Shown here: one piece after another, positions 1 through 6,032 of the stretch | Position numbering within the stretch: the stretch's first letter is position 1 | Layout of the letters: each line of letters opens with the position of its first letter | From: Fervidobacterium sp. | GTDB lineage: Bacteria; Thermotogota; Thermotogae; Thermotogales; Fervidobacteriaceae | Assembly (NCBI GenBank): GCA_003526765.1 | Contig: DPXZ01000016.1 | Coordinates: forward strand, 1 to 13,138 | DNA length: 13,138 nucleotides | Reading direction: 5' to 3' | Notes under the pieces: model-generated | Seen by the model: the letters and a program-made list of their open reading frames with translations, nothing else | What the model was told of the DNA's origin: nothing | The model's database searches: none | Made by a program: the position numbers and the translations under genes

Positions 1-1326
1 TTTATAATGTCCGTTTCAGATGAACTTGGCAATCTTCTCAAAAGTGCAACGCCAAACTCGGAAATAGATGAAGCTATCGTGCGTGTTGGTTTGAAAGAAT
101 ACGAAAAGTACAAGAAGGTACCGGCCGAAGTCTTTGAAGAAATGATGAGAGTTTCCGCTATATGTGAACAATTGTGGCAAAAAGCAAAAAAAGAAAGAAA
201 TTTTGAGATTGTAGAACCTTATCTTGAAAAGGTCGTAGAATTGAACAAAGAAATGGCAAAGTACCTTGGGTATGATAATGATCCATACGATGCGCTACTT
301 GATCGTTTTGAACCCGGCATGACGGCCGAAGAATTAAATCGCATATTTACACCGCTTAAAGAATTCACAATCAAAGTATTGAAAGAAATAGAAAAGGTAG
401 GAAAAGTAGAAGACCCATTTGAACGAGAAATTGATCCCGCGAGGCAAGAGAAATTCAACAGATGGCTCCTCACCCATCTCAAATACGACAGTACAAAATG
501 TAGATTAGATGTATCTGCTCACCCATTTACAAACCCAATTGGTATAAATGATGTAAGGATAACTACAAGGTACGTGCCAAATGATCCGAAAAATTCCATA
601 TTTTCTACAATACATGAATTTGGACATGCGCAATACGCCTTGTCTATCCCAGACGAATTTTACGGTCTACCAATAGGTAGTAGTGCATCGTATGGATTTG
701 ACGAAAGCCAATCGAGATTTTGGGAGAATGTCTTGGGGAGAAGTCTTCCTTTTTGGACGGGGATATATGAAAAATTCATTGAAGTATTCCCGGAGATGGC
801 GAATTATTCTGTAGAAGACATTTGGCGAGGTGTAAATATAGTGAGACGTTCTTACATAAGAACGGAAGCAGATGAGGTTACTTACACGCTTCACATAATT
901 TTGAGATATGAATTGGAACATGCATTGATAAACGATGAACTATCTGTCAAAGATATACCAACGGCTTGGAACGAATTGTTTTCAAAATACTTTGGGCTGA
1001 AGATAGATGATATATCGCTTGGTTGCTTGCAGGATCCCCATTGGTACGGTGGCTCGTTTGGTTACTTCCCAACCTATCTACTTGGAAACCTGTACGCTGC
1101 ACAAATTTACGATGCAATGAAAAAGGAAATTGATTTCGATACGCTAGTTGTAAATGGTGAATTTGACAAAGTAAGAGGCTGGCTTACCGAAAAGATTTAC
1201 TCTAAAGGCAGAATGTACGAACCCAAAGAATTAATCAAGAAAGTAACGAACAGTGATTTCGACTCCAAATACTTCATAGATTACATAACAAAAAAGTACA
1301 GCAGAGTATATTCGAGTAACCTATGA
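1..1326 (+). CDS. M32 family zinc metallocarboxypeptidase (3' part, start lies before the window)
   Basis: Cytoplasmic metallopeptidase of family M32 (Taq/Pfu carboxypeptidase type), which removes C-terminal residues from peptides. Numbering from the ATG at 7, the zinc motif HEFGH is at 203-207, preceded by the family block HPF (172-174) and DVRITTRY (182-189). The third metal ligand should be E233 in DESQSRFWEN. Further M32 blocks are IRTEADE and the C-terminal DPHWYGG...GYFPTYLLG. The reading frame is open to base 1, and family members have about 490-510 residues with an N-terminal helical region that is absent here, so roughly 60 residues are missing and the ATG at 7 is probably internal. 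The usual His of the HESQSR motif is Asp (D232). The gene ends with TGA and runs into a terminator shared with the convergent glycosidase gene. Family assignment is firm; substrate preference is unknown. Confidence 0.93.
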   Translation, partial: FIMSVSDELGNLLKSATPNSEIDEAIVRVGLKEYEKYKKVPAEVFEEMMRVSAICEQLWQKAKKERNFEIVEPYLEKVVELNKEMAKYLGYDNDPYDALLDRFEPGMTAEELNRIFTPLKEFTIKVLKEIEKVGKVEDPFEREIDPARQEKFNRWLLTHLKYDSTKCRLDVSAHPFTNPIGINDVRITTRYVPNDPKNSIFSTIHEFGHAQYALSIPDEFYGLPIGSSASYGFDESQSRFWENVLGRSLPFWTGIYEKFIEVFPEMANYSVEDIWRGVNIVRRSYIRTEADEVTYTLHIILRYELEHALINDELSVKDIPTAWNELFSKYFGLKIDDISLGCLQDPHWYGGSFGYFPTYLLGNLYAAQIYDAMKKEIDFDTLVVNGEFDKVRGWLTEKIYSKGRMYEPKELIKKVTNSDFDSKYFIDYITKKYSRVYSSNL

Positions 1327-1395
1327 TTTTTTGTCTATTTTCAATTCGTGAATGTTATACACTGTGCAGATTATATAATTAAAAATAATTAAAAA

Positions 1396-1442
1396 CAAAC
1401 CTGCTCAACAACTCAACAAATTATAAGTTATGAGCAGGTTTG
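1396..1442. terminator. Bidirectional rho-independent terminator
   Basis: A perfect 12-bp inverted repeat (1396-1407 with 1431-1442, arm CAAACCTGCTCA) encloses a 23-base AT-rich loop. On the plus strand it is followed by CTTTTGTTTTAG; on the minus strand by a long T-rich run (TTTTTAATTATTTTT). It sits between two convergent genes and should end both the M32 peptidase and the GH13 transcripts. Confidence 0.88.
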
Positions 1443-1469
1443 CTTTTGTTTTAGTTTCAATATGACTAT

Positions 1470-2936
1470 CTAGAAAATTCGCTTGTATTGATCGTATCCT
1501 CTCACCGTATCGTTCAAGGGTTTCAAAAGTCTAAAGCCCCTTTCTGGTATATCGAACTTCAAAAGTCCAGCGCTTAGACTAAATTTTTCACCCGTAAAAA
1601 GGTCCACAAATCGTGTTCTATCGAGCAATCTACCATCTTTGATCTGAGCAGCAACTCTTCTTGCATTCGACCTATTTATGGCGACAACAATATCATCAAG
1701 CATGTAAGGTGCCTTTCTCAAAAAGACCAGTGGGTCTGTGTTTAGCACTTCAAAAGCCCCGATCTTCAACGCAGTCTCAGTCTTTCTCAATGCTATGATT
1801 TTCTTATAAAATTCTCTTAATTCTGTGTCCCAAGTTTCTTCATTCCACTTCATTGTATCTCGGCATTCCGGATCCCTTCCACCTTCCAAACCAACCTCAC
1901 TGCCATAGTAAACGACGGGAACACCAGGATAGGTAAATTGGAGTACTACTGCTAATTTTCTCAGTGATTTATCTGGAAGCACATTCGCAATTCTCTCACT
2001 ATCATGGCTATCAAGCATATTCCAACAACCATAAATATTCGGTGTATCGTTGAAAACAGAAGTCAACGCACTACCAATCTCATTGAGTTCGCCATTTAGA
2101 TAGCTCAAAATGAGCTCACGCAGATGGTAATTCATAATACCATCGACCATATTCCAGCCTTCGGGATAAGTCCATAACTCACTTACGACATATTTCTCTG
2201 TTGAAATACTCTTAACTTTAGAGGCTATGAATGCATTATTAACTGGTCCCAAATCTTGCCCACAATCCAATCTCCAGCCATCTATTCCCATCTTGAGATA
2301 CTTATGGATCACTTGTGTTATGTAATTGCGTACTTCCAATTCCTCCAAATTCAGTTCCGGCAAAGATTGTGCACCCCACCATCCCCTATGACCACTCTCA
2401 TACATCGTAAATTTGCTCATGGCATCTCTGTTTCCATTCTTAGCTTTAACAAACCACTTATGTTGAGAACTCACATGATTGAAGACACCGTCCAAAACGA
2501 GCCTCATATTCTCTCTCTTCAGTTTACTTACCAAAAAAGTCAGTGCGCGATTTCCACCAAATTGTGAATCTACCTTAAAATAATCTGCACCGTCATACTT
2601 GTGGTTTGATGGAGACGAGAAGATCGGTGTCAGATATAGACAATTTACACCAAGGTCCTTCAAATAATCAAGTTTTTCACCCACTCCCCACAAATCCCCT
2701 CCATAGAAAGACTGACTTGACCGCCAATCTCCTGTTGCAACTGGCTTTTCATTCCACTCTTTGATTGTACCGCCTCGATTTATGTACAAACTAGCTTTGT
2801 CTTGAACACTCTTTCCCTTACCAATAGAGAATCTATCGGGGAAGATCTCGTAAACGACACTTTCATACACCCAAAATGGTGTTGGGTATTTTAAAGTATT
2901 CCTCACGTTATTAATAGAATTGCTTGAGAACTGCAC
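1470..2936 (-). CDS. GH13 alpha-glucan hydrolase, neopullulanase/cyclomaltodextrinase-like
   Basis: 488-residue glycoside hydrolase of the alpha-amylase family, probably cytoplasmic because no signal peptide is visible. It likely degrades maltodextrins or cyclodextrins after uptake. GH13 regions are complete: region I DGVFNH (149-154), region II GWRLDCGQD with nucleophile D224, region III SELW with acid/base E253, and region IV DSHDSER with D312. The barrel begins near residue 25 (VVYEIFPDRF), so the N-terminal CBM34 domain found in long maltogenic amylases and neopullulanases is missing; the length resembles T. maritima AglB-type enzymes. The C-terminal roughly 80 residues form the beta domain C. 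The start is GTG at 2934-2936, supported by GGAGG 6 bases upstream and a promoter further upstream. Exact specificity (CDase, neopullulanase or maltogenic amylase) cannot be told from sequence alone. Confidence 0.92.
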   Translation of the reverse strand: MQFSSNSINNVRNTLKYPTPFWVYESVVYEIFPDRFSIGKGKSVQDKASLYINRGGTIKEWNEKPVATGDWRSSQSFYGGDLWGVGEKLDYLKDLGVNCLYLTPIFSSPSNHKYDGADYFKVDSQFGGNRALTFLVSKLKRENMRLVLDGVFNHVSSQHKWFVKAKNGNRDAMSKFTMYESGHRGWWGAQSLPELNLEELEVRNYITQVIHKYLKMGIDGWRLDCGQDLGPVNNAFIASKVKSISTEKYVVSELWTYPEGWNMVDGIMNYHLRELILSYLNGELNEIGSALTSVFNDTPNIYGCWNMLDSHDSERIANVLPDKSLRKLAVVLQFTYPGVPVVYYGSEVGLEGGRDPECRDTMKWNEETWDTELREFYKKIIALRKTETALKIGAFEVLNTDPLVFLRKAPYMLDDIVVAINRSNARRVAAQIKDGRLLDRTRFVDLFTGEKFSLSAGLLKFDIPERGFRLLKPLNDTVRGYDQYKRIF

Positions 2937-2959
2937 AACACACCTCCGAAATTTTCAAG

Positions 2960-2988
2960 ATTTTAAAGTGTTTTCAATATTTTCCCAA
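2960..2988 (-). promoter_or_regulatory. Sigma-A-type promoter of the GH13 gene
   Basis: On the minus strand TTGGGA (2983-2988) and TAAAAT (2960-2965) are separated by exactly 17 bases. Transcription would begin near 2953, giving a short leader that contains GGAGGTG (2941-2947) before the GTG start. The -35 box lies inside a perfect palindrome (2985-2997). Confidence 0.6.
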
Positions 2989-2997
2989 CATTGTTGG
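2985..2997. promoter_or_regulatory. Candidate operator: 13-bp perfect palindrome
   Basis: CCAACA-T-TGTTGG is a perfect dyad that overlaps the -35 box of the GH13 promoter on the minus strand and lies 6 bases before a TTGACT on the plus strand. Its position suits repression of the glycosidase gene by a dimeric sugar-responsive regulator (LacI or ROK type, for example). No regulator gene for it is in the window. The operator role is inference. Confidence 0.5.
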
Positions 2998-3029
2998 CAT
3001 CAATTGACTAAACTACTCGATGGTATATG

Positions 3030-3038
3030 TGATAAAAT
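3030..3038 (+). promoter_or_regulatory. Candidate extended -10 promoter for the nitroreductase gene
   Basis: TGATAAAAT (TGn followed by TAAAAT) is an extended -10 element about 70 bases before the nitroreductase start. A good -35-like TTGACT sits at 3004-3009, but the 23-base spacing is too long for a classical pair, so the assignment rests on the extended -10. Confidence 0.4.
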
Positions 3039-3109
3039 AAGAGTAGAACTTTCATTCTTTTATACAATCATATCACAAAAACACGTCTGAGAAAGGATGA
3101 TGGTAGAAT

Positions 3110-3628
3110 ATGGAACTCACGGACATAATCGAAAAGCGCAGAAGTATAAGAGATTTCAGAGACATCCCAATTCCCAATGAAACTTTGGAAAAGATATTAA
3201 ACTATGCACTCTTGGCACCAAGCGGAAGAAATGCAAAGCCAGTTGACCTCATCGTTCTAAAGGACAAAGAGACGATCACCAAAGTAATGAATGCAAGAAC
3301 AAACAACTTTGGATTTTTGAAAACGGCACCTGTGTGCATCGTTGTTACCGCCGATGAAGAAAGTAGCACTTGGTGTGCAGATGCGTCGATAGTTGCTAGT
3401 TACATCCAATTACTTGCAGTCAACTACGGCCTTGGAAGTTGCTGGGGACAAGTTCATGGCAGGTATTTCAACGATAAATCCGTTGAAGAAGAAATCAAAA
3501 GAATCCTGTCTATTCCAGAAAATTTCCGTGTTCTTTCGATAGTAAGCTTGGGATATGCGAATGAAGAGAAGGCTCCACACACACTCAATGAGGTTAACAA
3601 GAGCAAAATACATTACGATCACTGGTAA
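3110..3628 (+). CDS. Small nitroreductase-family FMN-dependent oxidoreductase
   Basis: 172-residue protein of the nitroreductase fold: flavoproteins that usually act as dimers and reduce nitro compounds, quinones or other electron acceptors with NAD(P)H. The N-terminal RRSIRDF (res. 10-16) is the classical FMN-phosphate-binding stretch, followed by LLAPSGRNAKP (33-43); the C-terminal half has ADASIVASYIQLLAVNYGLGSCW, the helix and loop that close the flavin site. The protein is near the short end of the family. The ATG at 3110 is fixed by an in-frame TAG at 3104-3106. The ribosome binding site AAAGG (3092-3096) is a rather long 13 bases away. The DUF4438 gene follows after 49 bases in the same direction, so the two are probably co-transcribed. 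The physiological substrate is unknown. Confidence 0.88.
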   Translation: MELTDIIEKRRSIRDFRDIPIPNETLEKILNYALLAPSGRNAKPVDLIVLKDKETITKVMNARTNNFGFLKTAPVCIVVTADEESSTWCADASIVASYIQLLAVNYGLGSCWGQVHGRYFNDKSVEEEIKRILSIPENFRVLSIVSLGYANEEKAPHTLNEVNKSKIHYDHW

Positions 3629-3677
3629 GTAAAGATGGCAGAATTTACAAATCCAAGAAAGAGAGGGGAGAAGAGGG

Positions 3678-4547
3678 ATGAATGAATTCAAGAACACTCT
3701 AAGAACGAACAAGGAAAAAGTAGTAAAACTTTCGATACTTGTAGAAATCTCACACCCAGTTGTACGTATGCCCGTAATGGATGGTGTAGGCAACGCATAC
3801 TATTTCCCTGGTGTCGGTGGAATAACGTACAACTTCGGCCTAGGTGACAACGCATTTTCCATGCACGGTGATCACATAGAGCCGGACCTTAGCACAAAAA
3901 ATCCCGACAGAGATCTCAATCAAACATGCATGTCGTTGGCTTGTATCGGCAACGAAGCTACTGTAGTATCGGGTGATGGTAAAGGAATGAAAGGATACGT
4001 CATAGGAAAGCACGGTGGCATAGACCACGTACTTGTGTGGATGCCAGATAAAGAGAAACTTGTATTAGGCGACAAGATTCAAATCAAATCGTGGGGACAA
4101 GGCTTGGAACTAAATGACTACCCCGATGTAAGAGTCTTCAATGTAGATCCAGAACTATTTGAGAAAATACCAATAGAAGAAAAAACCGCTAGACTACATG
4201 TCCCAGTCACCGCTATAGTGCCAGCACATCTAACAGGTTCCGGGATCGGTTCATCCAATCCAGTTGGGACAGACTATGATATGAACACGTTAGATGAGGA
4301 AGAGATTAGAAAACACGGCCTTGATAAGGTCAGAATCGGAGATTTAGTTGCAATCTCGGATCATTACAACGGGTACGGCGCAGGTGGTTATAAATCTGGT
4401 TCCATTTCCATCGGTGTTGTTGTACATTCAGACTGCTTCAAAACTGGTCATGGCCCTGGAATCGTTGTCATCATGACAAGTTACGACGATAAAATCAGGC
4501 CTTTTGTAGATCCAGAGAGTAACATCAAAAAGTACTTAGGTATTTGA
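3678..4547 (+). CDS. DUF4438 family protein of unknown function (TM1086-like)
   Basis: 289-residue soluble protein that I recognise as a DUF4438 member, like T. maritima TM1086, for which I recall a structural-genomics structure but no assigned activity. There is no signal peptide or membrane segment. Glycine-, His- and Asp-rich conserved blocks are visible: MHGDHIEPD (62-70), GKHGGIDHV (110-118), and a C-terminal block from GDLVAISDHYNGYGAGG (221-237) to VVVHSDCFKTGHGPG (247-261). The clustered His, Asp and Cys residues suggest a metal or small-molecule site, which is inference. The start ATG is preceded by GGGGAG at 3665-3670. It lies 49 bases after the nitroreductase gene and just before a strong terminator, so the two appear to form a short operon. 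I do not assign a reaction. Confidence 0.8.
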   Translation: MNEFKNTLRTNKEKVVKLSILVEISHPVVRMPVMDGVGNAYYFPGVGGITYNFGLGDNAFSMHGDHIEPDLSTKNPDRDLNQTCMSLACIGNEATVVSGDGKGMKGYVIGKHGGIDHVLVWMPDKEKLVLGDKIQIKSWGQGLELNDYPDVRVFNVDPELFEKIPIEEKTARLHVPVTAIVPAHLTGSGIGSSNPVGTDYDMNTLDEEEIRKHGLDKVRIGDLVAISDHYNGYGAGGYKSGSISIGVVVHSDCFKTGHGPGIVVIMTSYDDKIRPFVDPESNIKKYLGI

Positions 4548-4579
4548 GATACTCATAAATTAGTAAATTAGAATAATAG

Positions 4580-4603
4580 ATCAATTATCGTATCAGTTAT
4601 CGT
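4580..4603. repeat. 12-bp tandem direct repeat
   Basis: ATCAATTATCGT is followed at once by ATCAGTTATCGT, two head-to-tail copies with one mismatch, just before the terminator hairpin. No function is evident. Confidence 0.6.
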
Positions 4604-4610
4604 AAACCAA

Positions 4611-4643
4611 CGCACTCCAAAAGGAGTGCGCTTTTATTTTTTA
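4611..4643 (+). terminator. Rho-independent terminator of the nitroreductase/DUF4438 operon
   Basis: A perfect 8-bp stem (CGCACTCC 4611-4618, GGAGTGCG 4623-4630) with an AAAA loop is followed by CTTTTATTTTTTA. This is a textbook intrinsic terminator. Confidence 0.93.
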
Positions 4644-4687
4644 CTTTCATTTTTTCAGCGTAATATCGGATAATACATGGAAGACAA

Positions 4688-4717
4688 TTGACTTTAATAA
4701 ATAGTAATAGATATACT
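4688..4717 (+). promoter_or_regulatory. Candidate sigma-A promoter P1
   Basis: TTGACT (4688-4693) and TATACT (4712-4717) are spaced by 18 bases; each matches the consensus at 5 of 6 positions. Transcription would start near 4724, giving a leader of about 200 bases before the KAS III-like gene. Confidence 0.5.
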
Positions 4718-4812
4718 TAGGAAAAGGAAGAATAATCCACATAACCACAATTATTGATTGCTTTTTGCGAGATAAACTTGCATAATTAAGTGGCTGAATT
4801 TGCACTGCTCTG

Positions 4813-4821
4813 TGTTATAAT
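4813..4821 (+). promoter_or_regulatory. Candidate extended -10 promoter P2
   Basis: TGTTATAAT is a perfect TATAAT with an upstream TG extension. The -35 region (CTGAAT at 4794-4799, 16-base spacer) is weak, as expected for an extended -10 promoter. The start point would be near 4828, inside the ATTCA(T/C)A repeat cluster, which makes it a likely control point for the downstream genes. Confidence 0.6.
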
Positions 4822-4826
4822 CTGAG

Positions 4827-4872
4827 AGGTGATTCATACCTAACATGAAAGGTGATTCACACAGCATTCATA
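4827..4872. promoter_or_regulatory. Cluster of repeated operator-like sites at P2
   Basis: AGGTGATTCA occurs identically at 4827-4836 and 4850-4859. The core ATTCA(T/C)A recurs three times (4832-4838, 4855-4861, 4866-4872) at spacings of 23 and 11 bases, close to whole helical turns. Two overlapping dyads are also present: AGGT-N7-ACCT (4827-4841) and TTCAT-N7-ATGAA (4833-4849). The sites begin at the predicted P2 start point, where a bound repressor would block transcription. The tandem TetR protein encoded downstream is the obvious candidate ligand; this is inference. Confidence 0.5.
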
Positions 4873-4926
4873 ACTGCATTAAACTAGTGGGTTTAGCAAA
4901 AAAAAGACGCAAGGGAGGAGAAAAAC

Positions 4927-5910
4927 ATGAAGTATGCAAAGATAGTTTCGTCGGGTATGTACGTTCCCCAAAAGGTCATGACAAATGCCGAGTTTGAGAA
5001 GCTGACTATGTTGACGATTGATCCATATTATTCAGATGTGATTGGCATCAATCATCGCCACATCTCTGAAGATTGGGAAACGCCGACGTACATGGCCGCG
5101 GAAGCTGCAAAGAAGGCTCTTCAAAGAATTGGTATGCAACCAGAAGAGATTGGTCTAATCATAGTTGGTACGGACACACCTGAGGCAGTCTCACCACCAG
5201 ATGCACCACGAGTCCAATATTTAATTGGTGCGCACAAGGCTGAGACTATGGCATTCAACGTTAATGCATCGTGTGCAAATGGTGCCTTATTACTCGATAT
5301 CGCTGCCAAATACATTGCAATGGGCGATTGCAAGAATGTGCTGGTCATCGGTACTTACGCAATGACAAAGTTCCTAAACTGGAAATACGCTTGGGAAGCA
5401 TTGTTCAGTGACGGTGCAGCTGCACTTATTGTATCTGCATCAGACGAACCAGGATACATAGGGTCTGTTTCAAGAGCTGATGGGAGTTGGTGGCAGAATT
5501 GGGGTATCTACATGGGTGCGGGCACGATGAATTTGCAAGGCATCGAAAGAGGACTCCACAAATTAGACTTACGTGGAGCTTATCCGGCATCTGTGAATGA
5601 TGAAGGTTGGCCAAATCTGTTGAATAAGTTGATAGAAAAATACAACATTCCTAAAGATGAAATTGCTATGGTGTTCTTTACACAAGTAAGGAAGAAAACT
5701 ATTCTTAAAGTGATGGATACCATAGGATTACCAATAGAGAAGACACAAATTGTTATGGATAAATTCGGCTACACCGGTTCTGCCTGTGTGTACATGGCAT
5801 ATGATGATGCATATGATGAAGGAAAGTTGGAGAATATATCTGGAAAGTACATTCTGTTCCTTACATCTGGCGTTGGTTTCCAGCAAGTGGCGGTAGCGTT
5901 TAAGGCTTGA
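4927..5910 (+). CDS. KAS III-like thiolase-fold protein with altered catalytic triad
   Basis: 327-residue protein with the length and two-lobed thiolase fold of 3-oxoacyl-ACP synthase III (FabH) and related acyl-thioester enzymes. The N-terminal lobe has GLIIVGTDTPE (76-86), the nucleophile context NASCANGA with C116, and LFSDGAAALIV (159-169). In the C-terminal lobe the FabH motif HQAN is replaced by TQVR (T252), and the GNTS Asn position is Tyr (GYTGSA, Y282). The loading Cys is therefore kept, but the His-Asn pair needed for decarboxylative condensation is missing. It could be an acyltransferase, a hydrolase-like enzyme or an acyl-thioester-binding protein rather than a true FabH. A strong Shine-Dalgarno (GGGAGGAG) precedes the ATG. 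It is the first gene of the co-directional locus. The fold is sure; the activity is open. Confidence 0.82.
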   Translation: MKYAKIVSSGMYVPQKVMTNAEFEKLTMLTIDPYYSDVIGINHRHISEDWETPTYMAAEAAKKALQRIGMQPEEIGLIIVGTDTPEAVSPPDAPRVQYLIGAHKAETMAFNVNASCANGALLLDIAAKYIAMGDCKNVLVIGTYAMTKFLNWKYAWEALFSDGAAALIVSASDEPGYIGSVSRADGSWWQNWGIYMGAGTMNLQGIERGLHKLDLRGAYPASVNDEGWPNLLNKLIEKYNIPKDEIAMVFFTQVRKKTILKVMDTIGLPIEKTQIVMDKFGYTGSACVYMAYDDAYDEGKLENISGKYILFLTSGVGFQQVAVAFKA

Positions 5911-5954
5911 TCTTGGTTTGTGTAACTTGTAACTCTTGCTGATTTCTAAGAAAT

Positions 5955-6002
5955 TGGTTCCGGCCAAGTTATGATCTCAACGTTGTAACTTTGGCCGAAC
6001 CA
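5955..6002. terminator. Large imperfect inverted repeat between the KAS III-like and TetR genes
   Basis: TGGTTC-C-GGCCAAGTT (5955-5970) pairs with AACTTTGGCCGAACCA (5987-6002) over 15 base pairs with two single-base bulges and a 16-base loop. The downstream sequence (TTGTAGATTC) has only a poor U tract, so it would be a weak terminator or attenuator, an mRNA-stabilising hairpin, or a DNA operator 30 bases before the regulator gene. The structure is visible; the role is uncertain. Confidence 0.5.
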
Positions 6003-6032
6003 TTGTAGATTCAAAAAACGAGGTGTTGGATT

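Larger units (their letters stand above)
4548..4926 (+). other. 379-base intergenic regulatory region before the KAS III/Liv locus
   Basis: Non-coding stretch containing, in order: a 12-bp tandem repeat (4580-4603), the terminator of the preceding operon (4611-4643), a TTGACT/TATACT promoter (4688-4717), an extended -10 promoter (4813-4821), repeated ATTCA(T/C)A sites (4832-4872) and the strong Shine-Dalgarno GGGAGGAG (4913-4920) of the next gene. I see no RNA gene, riboswitch or convincing small protein gene in it. Confidence 0.65.

Noticed and set aside
2256..2567. 103-codon plus-strand frame inside the GH13 gene
   Set aside because: It is antisense to the region encoding conserved GH13 motifs, with no ribosome binding site or protein-like composition.
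4754..4786. TTGATT and CATAAT as a further promoter
   Set aside because: The spacing is 21 bases; the neighbouring TTGACT-N18-TATACT and extended TGTTATAAT are much better.
4845..4997. 50-codon reading frame starting ATG at 4845 in the leader of the KAS III-like gene
   Set aside because: It has only a distant GAGGTGA as ribosome binding site, runs out of frame into the KAS III-like coding region, and encodes a basic peptide with no recognisable pattern. A leader peptide is possible but unsupported.
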